Source of the DNA: an uncultured Clostridia bacterium
GTDB taxonomy: Bacteria > Bacillota > Clostridia > UBA1381
Assembly: GCA_934444735.1 (NCBI GenBank)
Contig: CAKSDE010000012.1
Location: forward strand, 1 to 64,000
Reading direction: 5' to 3'
Length of the DNA stretch: 64,000 bases
Part shown: piece by piece, positions 17,476 to 26,705 of the stretch
How the letters are laid out: each line of letters opens with the position of its first letter
How positions within the stretch are numbered: position 1 is the stretch's first letter
Notes under the pieces: model-generated
Database searches by the model: none
What the model saw: the letters and a program-made list of their open reading frames with translations, nothing else
What the model was told of the DNA's origin: nothing
Program-made: the position numbers and the translations under genes

Positions 17476-20400
17476 ATGAAAAAAATTGTATCAATGTTGA
17501 TGAGTGCAGCCTTGATAGCAAACTTTTCTGCGGTAATGGCGGAAAGTGAAACAACGACATTTTTCAGTGAGGATTTTTCGGGTACGAGAAATGACGTTAT
17601 TGCAAAAGGCGTACAGGGAAGAGCGGTAAGCGCGTGGCAACTGTATGAGGACACTGATTTGGGAAGTCAGGCGGTGTATATCCAAAAAACGGGAGCCGGC
17701 AGAGGATTTTTAAGAACACCGACAGCCGATTATGAAACGCCCGTTTCGGGAAATATCAGACTCAGCGCAAAGTTCAAGGTGAATTCTACGGCTAATCTCG
17801 AATATTACCCGTTGACTTTCAAGTCGGACAAACAGATTAAAACAAACGATGACGTATATGATTTTGCAAAGACGGTTTATATTTCAAAGGGCAAATTTAT
17901 GATTGCAAATCCCGACGCACCGTCGGATATTACGACATCGAACGGAATATACACAACAACCGAAATTGCAGATGTTCAAACCGATAAATGGTACGATTTA
18001 ACGATTGAGCTGAAGATTGACGGCGATGAAACAACATTTGACAGCTGGTCATATTCTTTAAAGGATATTTCGGGAACCGTAATCGGCAGCGGCGCGGACT
18101 ATGTTCTCGGTGTATCTGAGGGAAACGGTACATATAACTTCTTTGATATGGCAGGAATAAAGAGATTTATTTTCGGCTATGTTGGAAATACTTCGGCAGA
18201 TGATGATTCTATAATATATATGGACGATGTGGTAATAGAGGGACTTGCAGAAGAACCGGATGAACCCGAAGATCCGACAGTAAAAACATATTTTTCCGAA
18301 AAGTTCTCGGGAACAAAGACAGATTTAACGGATAGAATCCAGGCAAGAGCGGTAAGTGCATGGGATGTGACAAATGAGGCTGATTGGGACAGTCAGGTTG
18401 TCTTTGTTCAGAAAAATGCAAACGGCGCAGGATTTTTAAGAATACCTACCGCAGATTACGATATGCCTGTTTCGGGAAATATCGAAATGAAAGCGAAGTT
18501 TAAGGTGAATAATCTGACAGATGTTGAATATTATCCGTTGAGCTTTAAAACCGATAAGCAGCTTAAAACCGACGATTCATTTTATGATTTTGCAAAGATG
18601 ATTTATATTTCAAAGGGCAAATTTATGATTGCAAATCCCGATGCACCGTCGGATATTGCGTCAACAAACGGAATATACACAACAACCGAGATTGCAGACG
18701 TTCAAACCGATAAATGGTACGATCTGACAATTAACTTATATATTGACGGCGATGAAACCACATTTGACAGCTGGTCATATTATCTGAAGGATACAGCAGG
18801 AAATGTAATCGGCAGCGGTGAGAATTATGTTCTCGGTGTTTCGCAGGGAAATTCGGCATATAACTTCTTTGATATGGCGGGAATAAAGAGATTTATCGCG
18901 TCATATATCAATAATTCGACATCGGTTAATTCGATAATGTATCTTGATGATGTGTCGATAAAAGCACAGCTTGCGGCACCGAAAATCAGCAATGTTGATA
19001 TTGATACAACCGAGGTGCAAAGACCTGTTATAACAGTTACTTTCAATCAGGAAATGAATGTGGACAGTTTTTCGGGAATCACAGTAAAGGACGAGCAGGG
19101 AAATGCGGTTGAGCTTGAAATATCGTCAGATAATGCAAGCGTATATACGGTTAAAATTTTGACCGATCTTCCGTATGCGACAAACTTTACTCTTACCGTT
19201 CCGTCAACCGTAACAGCGGCAAGCGGTGCGGCAATGGAAGAATTTACAAAGAGCTTTACCACTCCGAAATTCCAAATCCCGACAGAAGAAACATATCTTT
19301 CGGAAGAATTTTCGGGAGTAAAGACAGATTTGCTGGATAGAATCCAGGCAAGAGCGGTAAGTGCATGGAATGTGGTAAACGATACCGATTTGGACAGCGG
19401 AGTTGTATATGTTCAAAAGAACGTAAAAGGTACGGGATTCTTAAGAACTCCGACAGCCGATTATGAAACACCTGTTTCGGGAAATATCGAAATGAAAGCG
19501 AAGTTTAAGGTAAATAACCTGACAGATGTTGAATATTACCCATTAAGCTTCAAATCGGATAAGCAGATCAAAACAAATGATGACGTATTTGATTTTGCAA
19601 AGATGATTTATATTTCAAAAGGTAAATTCATGATTGCAAATCCCGATGCTCCGGCAGATATTACAACTTCGGCAGGTGTATACACAACAGCAGAGGTGGC
19701 AGATGCAGAAACAGACAAATGGTATGACCTGGCAATAAGACTGAATATCGACGGTGACGAAACCACATTTGACACATGGTCGTATACACTGAAAGATATT
19801 GCCGGAAATGAGATTGGCAGCGGTGAAAACTATGTTCTCGGTGTTTCACAGGGAAATTCGGCGTATAACTTCTTTGATATGGCGGGAATAAAGAGATTTA
19901 TCGCGTCATATATCAACAATTCAACGGCGGTTGATTCAATAATGTATCTTGACGATGTATCGATAGTAAAGCTTAAAAATCCGGTTGCAACAGCGTCAAT
20001 TTCGGACGGTGCGGAGAATGTATCGGTAAGCGATGAGATAGTTATCAGCTTCAGTCAGCCTGTAGACGCGGAGGGTTTTGACAGAATCACACTTACAAAA
20101 GGCAGAGAAAATGTTGCGGTTTCGGTACGCCCGACAACAGGCTATACAAAGACCTGTACTGTGACTTTTGCGGATAATCTCGACTACAACAGAGAATATG
20201 TGCTGAACATTCCGCAGATGCAGAGCGAGTATAAAGTATATTCCGATGCGCTAAATATCGGCTTTAAGACAGAGCTTAAGAAAAATGCCATCGAGGTAGA
20301 GAATCTTACAATCAATGACGGCGGTGCAGTAGTTGTTGCGGCGGGTGAGAAGATAAAGATAAATGCCGATTTTGCAAATGTTTCGTCGGCAGATGAGGAC

Positions 20401-20610
20401 GCAGCACTGATCGTTGCGGTTTATGATAAATACGGAACCATGCACGGTGCGGTATACAAAAATACAACTGTAGAAACGGGAAAGAGCGCATCGCTTGAGG
20501 CGGAACTGACAGTGCCGCAGGGCGTCGGAGAAGATGCATATATTATGGTTTATACATGGAACGGTATAGGCAGCATGACTCCGATTTCGGGCGCGATAAA
20601 AAGACCGTAA
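17476..20610 (+). CDS. Secreted triple-repeat protein with Ig-like domains
   Basis: This 1044-residue exported protein has a signal peptide (1-22). It carries three homologous copies of a roughly 230-residue module (about 27-258, 269-498, 603-834). The shared landmarks are FSEDFSGT, RAVSAW, KGKFMIANPDAPSDI, TDKWYDL, DGDETTFDSWSY and YNFFDMAGIKRFI. The module looks like a jelly-roll, concanavalin/LamG-like carbohydrate-binding fold (inference). SbsA/Big_5-type Ig-like domains lie at about 500-600 and 836-935. The last roughly 105 residues (LIVAVYDKYGTMHGAVYK... and YTWNGIGSMTP) form the C-terminal module shared with other proteins here. No catalytic motif was recognised. It is most likely a multivalent glycan binder. 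RBS GAGAGGA. Confidence 0.75.
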   Translation: MKKIVSMLMSAALIANFSAVMAESETTTFFSEDFSGTRNDVIAKGVQGRAVSAWQLYEDTDLGSQAVYIQKTGAGRGFLRTPTADYETPVSGNIRLSAKFKVNSTANLEYYPLTFKSDKQIKTNDDVYDFAKTVYISKGKFMIANPDAPSDITTSNGIYTTTEIADVQTDKWYDLTIELKIDGDETTFDSWSYSLKDISGTVIGSGADYVLGVSEGNGTYNFFDMAGIKRFIFGYVGNTSADDDSIIYMDDVVIEGLAEEPDEPEDPTVKTYFSEKFSGTKTDLTDRIQARAVSAWDVTNEADWDSQVVFVQKNANGAGFLRIPTADYDMPVSGNIEMKAKFKVNNLTDVEYYPLSFKTDKQLKTDDSFYDFAKMIYISKGKFMIANPDAPSDIASTNGIYTTTEIADVQTDKWYDLTINLYIDGDETTFDSWSYYLKDTAGNVIGSGENYVLGVSQGNSAYNFFDMAGIKRFIASYINNSTSVNSIMYLDDVSIKAQLAAPKISNVDIDTTEVQRPVITVTFNQEMNVDSFSGITVKDEQGNAVELEISSDNASVYTVKILTDLPYATNFTLTVPSTVTAASGAAMEEFTKSFTTPKFQIPTEETYLSEEFSGVKTDLLDRIQARAVSAWNVVNDTDLDSGVVYVQKNVKGTGFLRTPTADYETPVSGNIEMKAKFKVNNLTDVEYYPLSFKSDKQIKTNDDVFDFAKMIYISKGKFMIANPDAPADITTSAGVYTTAEVADAETDKWYDLAIRLNIDGDETTFDTWSYTLKDIAGNEIGSGENYVLGVSQGNSAYNFFDMAGIKRFIASYINNSTAVDSIMYLDDVSIVKLKNPVATASISDGAENVSVSDEIVISFSQPVDAEGFDRITLTKGRENVAVSVRPTTGYTKTCTVTFADNLDYNREYVLNIPQMQSEYKVYSDALNIGFKTELKKNAIEVENLTINDGGAVVVAAGEKIKINADFANVSSADEDAALIVAVYDKYGTMHGAVYKNTTVETGKSASLEAELTVPQGVGEDAYIMVYTWNGIGSMTPISGAIKRP
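17554..19980 (+). repeat. Three intragenic repeats of about 690 bp
   Basis: The copies run at about 17554-18250, 18280-18975 and 19288-19980. Copies 2 and 3 are most alike. For example, the stretch encoding FFDMAGIKRFIASYINNS at 18866-18920 is nearly identical in DNA to 19869-19923, which indicates recent duplication or gene conversion. Confidence 0.85.
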
Positions 20611-20621
20611 GGAGATAATAA

Positions 20622-23600
20622 ATGAAAAGAATAAAATCAGTTTTGGCAATTGGTTTGATTTCGGCTCAGGTTGGGGCATTTATGCCCCATGCCTGGGCTG
20701 AATTTGAAAGCAATGTATTTTATGTCAGCGCCCAAAGCGGCAGCGATTATTTTTCGGGAAGCCGTGAAAAACCGTTCAGGACAATTTCAAAGGCGGCAAA
20801 TGTCATGAAAGCAGGGGATAAGTGCTATATTGCGGAAGGTGTTTACAGAGAAACGGTAAACATGAACATATACGGCACAAAAGAAAATCCTGTTACCTTT
20901 GAGGCATATAACGGCGGTAAGGTTGTAATCAGCGCCGCCGATGAAATAAGCGGCTGGGAAAAGTATAACGGGAATATTTACAGAGCGAAAATGGAATGGG
21001 ACTATAAATCAGGAAACGGCAATATGCTCTTTTCCGACGGCGAGCAGTGCTTTGAGGCACGCTGGCCGAATACATCGGATTTGCTGGATTACGACAGCTA
21101 TGCAAAAGCGCAGAGCGTTAATAAAACGGCTGTCAGCATAACAAATTCAGAGCTTCCGGATATTGACTATACCGGCGCGGTTGTGTGGTATAATACAGAG
21201 GCAGGGTATTGGAGCAAGACAAGCACCGTTACGGGGTATAACAAAAGCACAAAGACAATCAGCTTTAAGACTTCAAGCGATGCGACAACGTACGTACCGC
21301 AAACCGGCAGTATATTTTATGTAACACGCGCCTTGGGACTTCTTGATTCTCCGAAAGAATGGTTTAAAGATAGCAAAACAGGGTATATATATTTCGGCAC
21401 CGACGGAAAAACCGATCCGAATAATCTATGCATAGAGGCAAAAAAGCGTGAAAATGCTATCGTTATGGATAACAGCAGATATGTTAATGTAAAAGGCATT
21501 ACCGTCCGCGGCGGAAATATTAAAACGGGAGAGAACACTAAAAATTGCACATGGGACAATATGGTAATTGAGAGTGTGGATTACAACATATCCGGCGGAA
21601 ATTCGGCGAACCCCGATGCGGCATCGTTTGTTATTTACGGCGAGAACAATACGCTGAAAAATTCCGAAATAAAGAACTGTTACGGAGATGGAGTGGTAAT
21701 GGACGGACGCTGCAACAGCGTAGTAAATAACTATATTCATGATGTGAATTTTGAGCATACATATTCATACGGAATATGCGTAAAAGGCGAGAATCAGTTT
21801 ATAAATCACAATACTGTATCGAAAACGGGAAGATCAGCTTTGGGCGGCGATTTCAGAGCGAGCGAAATATCATACAACGATTTTTATAATACTATGCGTC
21901 TTTCGATTGACGGCGGTGTGATATATCTTGTAAATAACGATTATGATTCATCGGAAATACATCATAATCTCATACATGATAACAGCGGAAAAGAGGGTTA
22001 TCAGTCGGGGATTTATTATGACTCAAACACAAACAATGTAATTACATATAATAATGTAGTGTGGAATATAGAAAACGGTCTTGAAAAGGCAAAGTTTATG
22101 ACGCTCAATACACCGAGTGCAAACAATATTTTCTTCAACAACACCTTTATAAATGATTCGCAGGTGAATATTTACCCGTCAAACGGCTCTGTTGAGGGTG
22201 CGGTGTTTTTGAATAATATATTCAAGCAGGAGGGCTTGCCGGAGGAAACAATCAAAGAAAAAAATATAAATTATTCCAATAACGTGATTGTTTCGATGAA
22301 CGATCTGAATGACGATTTTACTCCCAAAAACAGCGCAAACATTGTAAATAAGGGTATAAATATATCGGGCATTACCGATAGAACAGAGGACGGCTCTCCC
22401 GATATGGGCGCATATGAATATGGAGAGGTTAAGTGGAGTGCCGGAAAGCAAAACGGCGAGGTTACGGATTCTTTCGGTCTGCACTATACGATTCCGTTTA
22501 AAAATGCAGTGAAGAACAGGAGTTTTGAGGACGGTTTGACAGACTGGAAAACCGAAAACGGAAATCCGGAGCTGATAAATCTCAGCTCGTGGAACTTTTC
22601 AAGGCTTTATACAAATAACGGAATGTATGGCTTGACGCTTAAAAACACCGACGGCGTGAGCCGGAAAATTACAGGATTAAAGCCGTATACGGAATATAAT
22701 ATCGGCGCTTTTGCAAAGATACGCGGTGAATTTTATGCGGCGGGAAAAGCGGTATTGAAGAGCAAGAATAATTTTATAAGCGGCAATTACAGAGCGAGCG
22801 GTATTGTCGGAAATATCAGCGGCGGCGACTGGATAGGGTATAAAAACGTTGATTTTAAAGACGGCTCCTGCGACATTATGAGAATACTTACCAATACAAC
22901 ACAATCCGGCGGAAAAATTGAGGTTTATATCGACTCTTTGGACGGTGACAAGATTTTAGAGCATAGTTACAAAACCACATCAAAGGGATCGTGGAATGAC
23001 AATGAGTGTAAAATAAATGCATCGGTAAAAGGTGTGCATGATGTGTACTTTAAATTTACGGGTGCACAGCAGGACGCGTTCTTCGGAGGATTTGAGCTTT
23101 ATAATTCATTGAGTAAAGATACGGTTGAACTGTGTGCCGTATCCGACAGAGGCGATTTCGGAAAAATTGAGTATTCCGAGAAGGCATGGCAGATAAATCC
23201 CGAAAAAATATCGGTAACAACGGGGAATATCGGTGAGATAGAGATATTTATTTCCAAAAAGAGCGGAGATAATGTCGGATATATCGACGGTGTTTCTGTA
23301 ACCGAGACGATAAACACAAATACCGTTGATTTTATAATAGACGGTATTAAAATATTAAATGCGGACCGCGAAATGGCAAAGATACTCGGAGATTCTTCTG
23401 TGAATATTCTGGAATTTTGCGCCATGAATTTCTCACCCTCCGATAAAAGCTATACGTTTACCGCTGTCGGGTATGACTGTGAGAATAACGTAAGCGGAGA
23501 GTCGAAAATAACCGAGACAATAAAAAGCGGCGGAAAATTAAATGCCGGACTGGGCGTTAAGGTCCCTCAGACAGAGGGTGCGTATATAAAGCTTGCAGCT

Positions 23601-23981
23601 TTTGCGGACGGCAAAAAGCTTGACGAATATAAAATAACCAACGTATTTTGCGAGAGAGAAACCGCAGATAATTGTTCTGTAAGGCGCGTGTGGGTTACAA
23701 ACGGCACTGGTGTGCAGGATATTGTCTCGGAGGAGAGCAGCAAGGTAAGCATTATGGCAGAAAACCGCGGCACGGCTGACGAAAATGCGGATTTCATGCT
23801 TGCATTATACACTGCCGACGGGAGACTTTGCGGTGTAAAAAAAGCGACAGGCATTGTTGGCACGGGCAAGATAAATATTATAAGCATAGAGGTTGAAAAT
23901 ACCGGGGATTATTCATACGGCAAGCTTATGGTATGGAGAAACGGCGAGCTGACACCGCTTACCGAGGCTTTTTCTCTGTAA
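20622..23981 (+). CDS. Secreted beta-helix protein (pectate-lyase-like) with CBM-like domain
   Basis: This 1119-residue protein has a signal peptide (about 1-26, AWA). A right-handed parallel beta-helix (about 30-610) opens with VFYVSAQSGSDYFSGSREKP and VYRETV, typical of polysaccharide lyase or DUF1565 folds. Asn-rich coils (NNTFINDS, NNIFKQEG) follow. A carbohydrate-binding CBM6-like domain lies at about 733-830 (SGGDWIGYKNVDF ... GVHDVYFKF). The final roughly 110 residues (FMLALYTADGRLCGVKKA ... LMVWRNGELTPL) form the shared C-terminal module. The gene follows the triple-repeat gene after 11 nt with RBS AAGGAG. It is probably an extracellular lyase or binder of a uronate polysaccharide; active-site residues are not assigned. 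Confidence 0.8.
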   Translation: MKRIKSVLAIGLISAQVGAFMPHAWAEFESNVFYVSAQSGSDYFSGSREKPFRTISKAANVMKAGDKCYIAEGVYRETVNMNIYGTKENPVTFEAYNGGKVVISAADEISGWEKYNGNIYRAKMEWDYKSGNGNMLFSDGEQCFEARWPNTSDLLDYDSYAKAQSVNKTAVSITNSELPDIDYTGAVVWYNTEAGYWSKTSTVTGYNKSTKTISFKTSSDATTYVPQTGSIFYVTRALGLLDSPKEWFKDSKTGYIYFGTDGKTDPNNLCIEAKKRENAIVMDNSRYVNVKGITVRGGNIKTGENTKNCTWDNMVIESVDYNISGGNSANPDAASFVIYGENNTLKNSEIKNCYGDGVVMDGRCNSVVNNYIHDVNFEHTYSYGICVKGENQFINHNTVSKTGRSALGGDFRASEISYNDFYNTMRLSIDGGVIYLVNNDYDSSEIHHNLIHDNSGKEGYQSGIYYDSNTNNVITYNNVVWNIENGLEKAKFMTLNTPSANNIFFNNTFINDSQVNIYPSNGSVEGAVFLNNIFKQEGLPEETIKEKNINYSNNVIVSMNDLNDDFTPKNSANIVNKGINISGITDRTEDGSPDMGAYEYGEVKWSAGKQNGEVTDSFGLHYTIPFKNAVKNRSFEDGLTDWKTENGNPELINLSSWNFSRLYTNNGMYGLTLKNTDGVSRKITGLKPYTEYNIGAFAKIRGEFYAAGKAVLKSKNNFISGNYRASGIVGNISGGDWIGYKNVDFKDGSCDIMRILTNTTQSGGKIEVYIDSLDGDKILEHSYKTTSKGSWNDNECKINASVKGVHDVYFKFTGAQQDAFFGGFELYNSLSKDTVELCAVSDRGDFGKIEYSEKAWQINPEKISVTTGNIGEIEIFISKKSGDNVGYIDGVSVTETINTNTVDFIIDGIKILNADREMAKILGDSSVNILEFCAMNFSPSDKSYTFTAVGYDCENNVSGESKITETIKSGGKLNAGLGVKVPQTEGAYIKLAAFADGKKLDEYKITNVFCERETADNCSVRRVWVTNGTGVQDIVSEESSKVSIMAENRGTADENADFMLALYTADGRLCGVKKATGIVGTGKINIISIEVENTGDYSYGKLMVWRNGELTPLTEAFSL

Positions 23982-24057
23982 ACGGTGCGTATACGAAATT
24001 TAAAATATAGTAGAGAAGAATAAAAACATAACAGATGATTTTGCTTTGAAAGTATGG

Positions 24058-24063
24058 TATAAT
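24058..24063 (+). promoter_or_regulatory. Extended -10 element of the GH5-uxuA-GH88 operon
   Basis: GTATGGTATAATATATG contains a perfect TATAAT with the TATGG context seen at other promoters of this window. The -35 region is weak (ATGATT at 17 bp). This suggests that a regulator, perhaps the AraC protein at 7758, is needed. Confidence 0.5.
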
Positions 24064-24099
24064 ATATGTATTTATACATTACGGAAAGAGTGATTTAAA

Positions 24100-25767
24100 G
24101 TGGAAAGTCATTATATGTTTGAGAGAATTGAGAAAACGGCGGCGGATAATGTTACGCACATAATGATAAAAAAGCCGAACGGTGTAAGCTTTTCGATAAA
24201 ACCCTTTAGGAGCGAGAAAATTAAAACAGAATATAACCGTGAAGGGTTTGAAAAAATCACCTCAACAGGATATGATATGCGATACAGATTTTCGGCGGAT
24301 ATTCCGGGAGTGTATACGGTTTGTGAAATGAATACCGATAAAGCAGTCTCGGAATATGAGCTGGAGGCGGTTTCGGGAAATAAGCACGGTTATGTGAGGG
24401 TAAGCCACCAAAATAAAAGATATTTCGCTTATTCGGACGGAGAAACGTTTTTGCCTGTCGGCATTAACATGGCTTTTCCGAAACAATATCAGCTGAGCAA
24501 CGGGAAAGAGTTCGGATTGGACGGGAAATATGCATATCTGGGATTAAGACAGTATGAGGCGTGGATAAAAAAAGCGAGCCGAGCCGGAGTTAATTTGATT
24601 CGTATATGGTGCGGACATGATTATTTTACACCGGAGAAAACGGATAACGAGGTTTTTTTATATGAGCAGTTTTCAAAGCTTGACAGGATTTTTGAGCTTG
24701 CGCATATGTATAATGTAAAAATCAAACTGACAATAGACCAGTTCAGATATTTTAAATATGACGATAACGGCGGATATATTGACGAATTGTTTGGAAAATC
24801 ATTGTACGACGGTTCAAAAAAATGCACTGATGCGAACGAATGGCTGACAGATGTACGCTGGCAGAAACAGTGGCTGAAAAAAACAGAGGAATATGCGAAA
24901 AGATATGCCTATGATGATGCTTTGTTTGCGGTTGAGCTGTGGAATGAAATGAACTGTTTCGGATGTTGGTGGGAGGAATATAATCCCAATATAACGGAGT
25001 GGAACAGAGTGATTTCGGCTAAGGTTAAAAGCCTATTCCCGAACCATATGGTTGTAAATTCTATCGGGAGTTACGATTCGGACTATTCAAAAAAATATTA
25101 CGATGAATTTTGCTGGGACTGCTTTGATTTTAAGCAGGTTCATTCATATCTGGATCAGGGTGCAAAATTTAAAGAGGCAACGGATAACCCGATTGAAATA
25201 TTTAAACGCGTATCAAAAGAACTGACAAACGGTTCGCAGCCGCTTTTTATAGCAGAGACAGGGGCGGTGAATGATAATCATTCGGGACCTTTCCGGTATT
25301 ATTCTGCTGATGATGACGGTCTGATTTTTGCGGACTGTGTATATGTACCTTTCTTTTTGGGGTGTGTCGGCTGCGGAAATATATGGCATTGGGACGACAG
25401 ATATGTTGAATTTAAAAATCTATATCATATGTATAAGCCGTTTGTAACCCTGACAGAGGGAATTAATACGAGCAAAGAAATGTTTCGCACCGAGGATTTT
25501 TCAGATGAGTGTACCTACATATTGGTATTGTCGGGACGTTTTCATGATCTGTATTATATCAGGAATAAATCTGCGTCATGGCAGAATGTATTGCGTGATA
25601 ACGGAGAGATAAACATCATTGATGAGATTAAGTTAAAAATAAACGGAAAAGCCGAATTGATTCACATATGGCAGGACGGAGAGCGGATTGAACAAAGCGG
25701 AGATACCGCAGTGGTGCATAATTTGCAAAAGGGTGTGTTTGTAAGAGTAAGCAGGGGGGATAACTGA
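24100..25767 (+). CDS. GH5-like glycoside hydrolase (clan GH-A), cytoplasmic
   Basis: This 555-residue enzyme lacks a signal peptide. An N-terminal beta domain of about 115 residues precedes a (beta/alpha)8 barrel. The acid/base is E283 in ELWNEMN and the candidate nucleophile is E386 in IAETG. An Ig-like tail ends it. The layout resembles GH5-type proteins with a DUF5060-like N-terminus. It starts at GTG 24100 with GGAAAGAG upstream; ATG 24115 is an alternative. It overlaps the mannonate dehydratase gene by one base (TGATG). Operon partners suggest that it acts on short uronate-containing oligosaccharides. Exact specificity is unknown. Confidence 0.75.
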   Translation: MESHYMFERIEKTAADNVTHIMIKKPNGVSFSIKPFRSEKIKTEYNREGFEKITSTGYDMRYRFSADIPGVYTVCEMNTDKAVSEYELEAVSGNKHGYVRVSHQNKRYFAYSDGETFLPVGINMAFPKQYQLSNGKEFGLDGKYAYLGLRQYEAWIKKASRAGVNLIRIWCGHDYFTPEKTDNEVFLYEQFSKLDRIFELAHMYNVKIKLTIDQFRYFKYDDNGGYIDELFGKSLYDGSKKCTDANEWLTDVRWQKQWLKKTEEYAKRYAYDDALFAVELWNEMNCFGCWWEEYNPNITEWNRVISAKVKSLFPNHMVVNSIGSYDSDYSKKYYDEFCWDCFDFKQVHSYLDQGAKFKEATDNPIEIFKRVSKELTNGSQPLFIAETGAVNDNHSGPFRYYSADDDGLIFADCVYVPFFLGCVGCGNIWHWDDRYVEFKNLYHMYKPFVTLTEGINTSKEMFRTEDFSDECTYILVLSGRFHDLYYIRNKSASWQNVLRDNGEINIIDEIKLKINGKAELIHIWQDGERIEQSGDTAVVHNLQKGVFVRVSRGDN

Positions 25768-26705
25768 TGATCTTGACCGATTATTTTAAAAGTGAGCATG
25801 ATTTAACATGGGATTATGCAAAGCAGTGCGGAGTGGAGCACGGAGTGATACGGCTCCCCGAGGACGAACGCTTTGATATATGCGATTTTTCGCACTGGAA
25901 GAGCGTATATAAACGCTTTTCGGATTTCGGCATAACGCCTTTGGTTATCGAACCGATGCCGAATGAACTTCACGACCATATAAAAATCGGGGACGAAAAG
26001 CGCGATGAGTGTATCGAAAAGGTTATTAAAATGATGCAGTATATGAATGAACTGGATATACGCATTATATGCTTTAACTGGATGGCATATATCGGCTGGC
26101 TCAGAACCTCCGATAATACCGCAGAGCGCGGAGGGGCAAAGGTTACAGCTTTTAATATTGACGATTTCCGAAAGTGCGATAAGAAGATCACGGCAAAAGA
26201 ACTTTGGGATAATTATGAATATTTTATAAAAGCGGTGATTCTGTACGCCGAAAAGTACGGCATTAAATTGGCGCTGCACCCCGATGATCCCCCGATTGAA
26301 AAATTGGGCGAGGTGGAGCGTATAATGATAAACCGCAAGAATATCGAAAAAGCGATAAATATTGTAAAGAGTCCGATGATAGGGGTTACGATGTGCCAGG
26401 CTACGTATCATATGATGGGTGAGGATCTGTACGAGGTGATACCGGCTTTTGCCGAAAAGATATTTTTTGTGCATTTCAGAAATGCGCGCGGCAATAAATA
26501 TAATTTCCGAGAAACCTTTCACGATAACGGCGAGATAAAGATGGCGGATATTATGAGAGTTTATAAAGAGAATAACGTAGATGTTCCGATAAGAGTCGAC
26601 CATGTTCCGCTTATGGCGGGAGAACGTCAGGATTTGGCAGGGTATACCGCACTCGGAAGGCTATACGCAATCGGGTACTTAAAAGGCATAATGGAGAGTA
26701 TATAA
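25767..26705 (+). CDS. uxuA: Mannonate dehydratase (UxuA family)
   Basis: This 312-residue TIM-barrel enzyme would dehydrate D-mannonate to 2-keto-3-deoxygluconate in glucuronate breakdown. UxuA features are HPDDPP (residues 171-176), the metal-binding region FVHFRNARG (about 231), the following FHDNGEIKM and RVDHVP. It is shorter than the typical 350-395 residues, so a related dehydratase or epimerase is possible. It is translationally coupled on both sides: TGATG from the GH5-like gene and TAATG into the GH88 gene. With GH88 releasing unsaturated uronic acid, this points to a hexuronate pathway. UxaC and KDG enzymes are not in the window. Confidence 0.8.
   Translation: MILTDYFKSEHDLTWDYAKQCGVEHGVIRLPEDERFDICDFSHWKSVYKRFSDFGITPLVIEPMPNELHDHIKIGDEKRDECIEKVIKMMQYMNELDIRIICFNWMAYIGWLRTSDNTAERGGAKVTAFNIDDFRKCDKKITAKELWDNYEYFIKAVILYAEKYGIKLALHPDDPPIEKLGEVERIMINRKNIEKAINIVKSPMIGVTMCQATYHMMGEDLYEVIPAFAEKIFFVHFRNARGNKYNFRETFHDNGEIKMADIMRVYKENNVDVPIRVDHVPLMAGERQDLAGYTALGRLYAIGYLKGIMESI

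Noticed and set aside
25803..26603. Long minus-strand open frame of 266 codons opposite uxuA
   Set aside because: It mirrors the well-supported uxuA gene, lacks an RBS, and its translation is rich in Tyr, His and Ile with no recognisable motif: a shadow frame.
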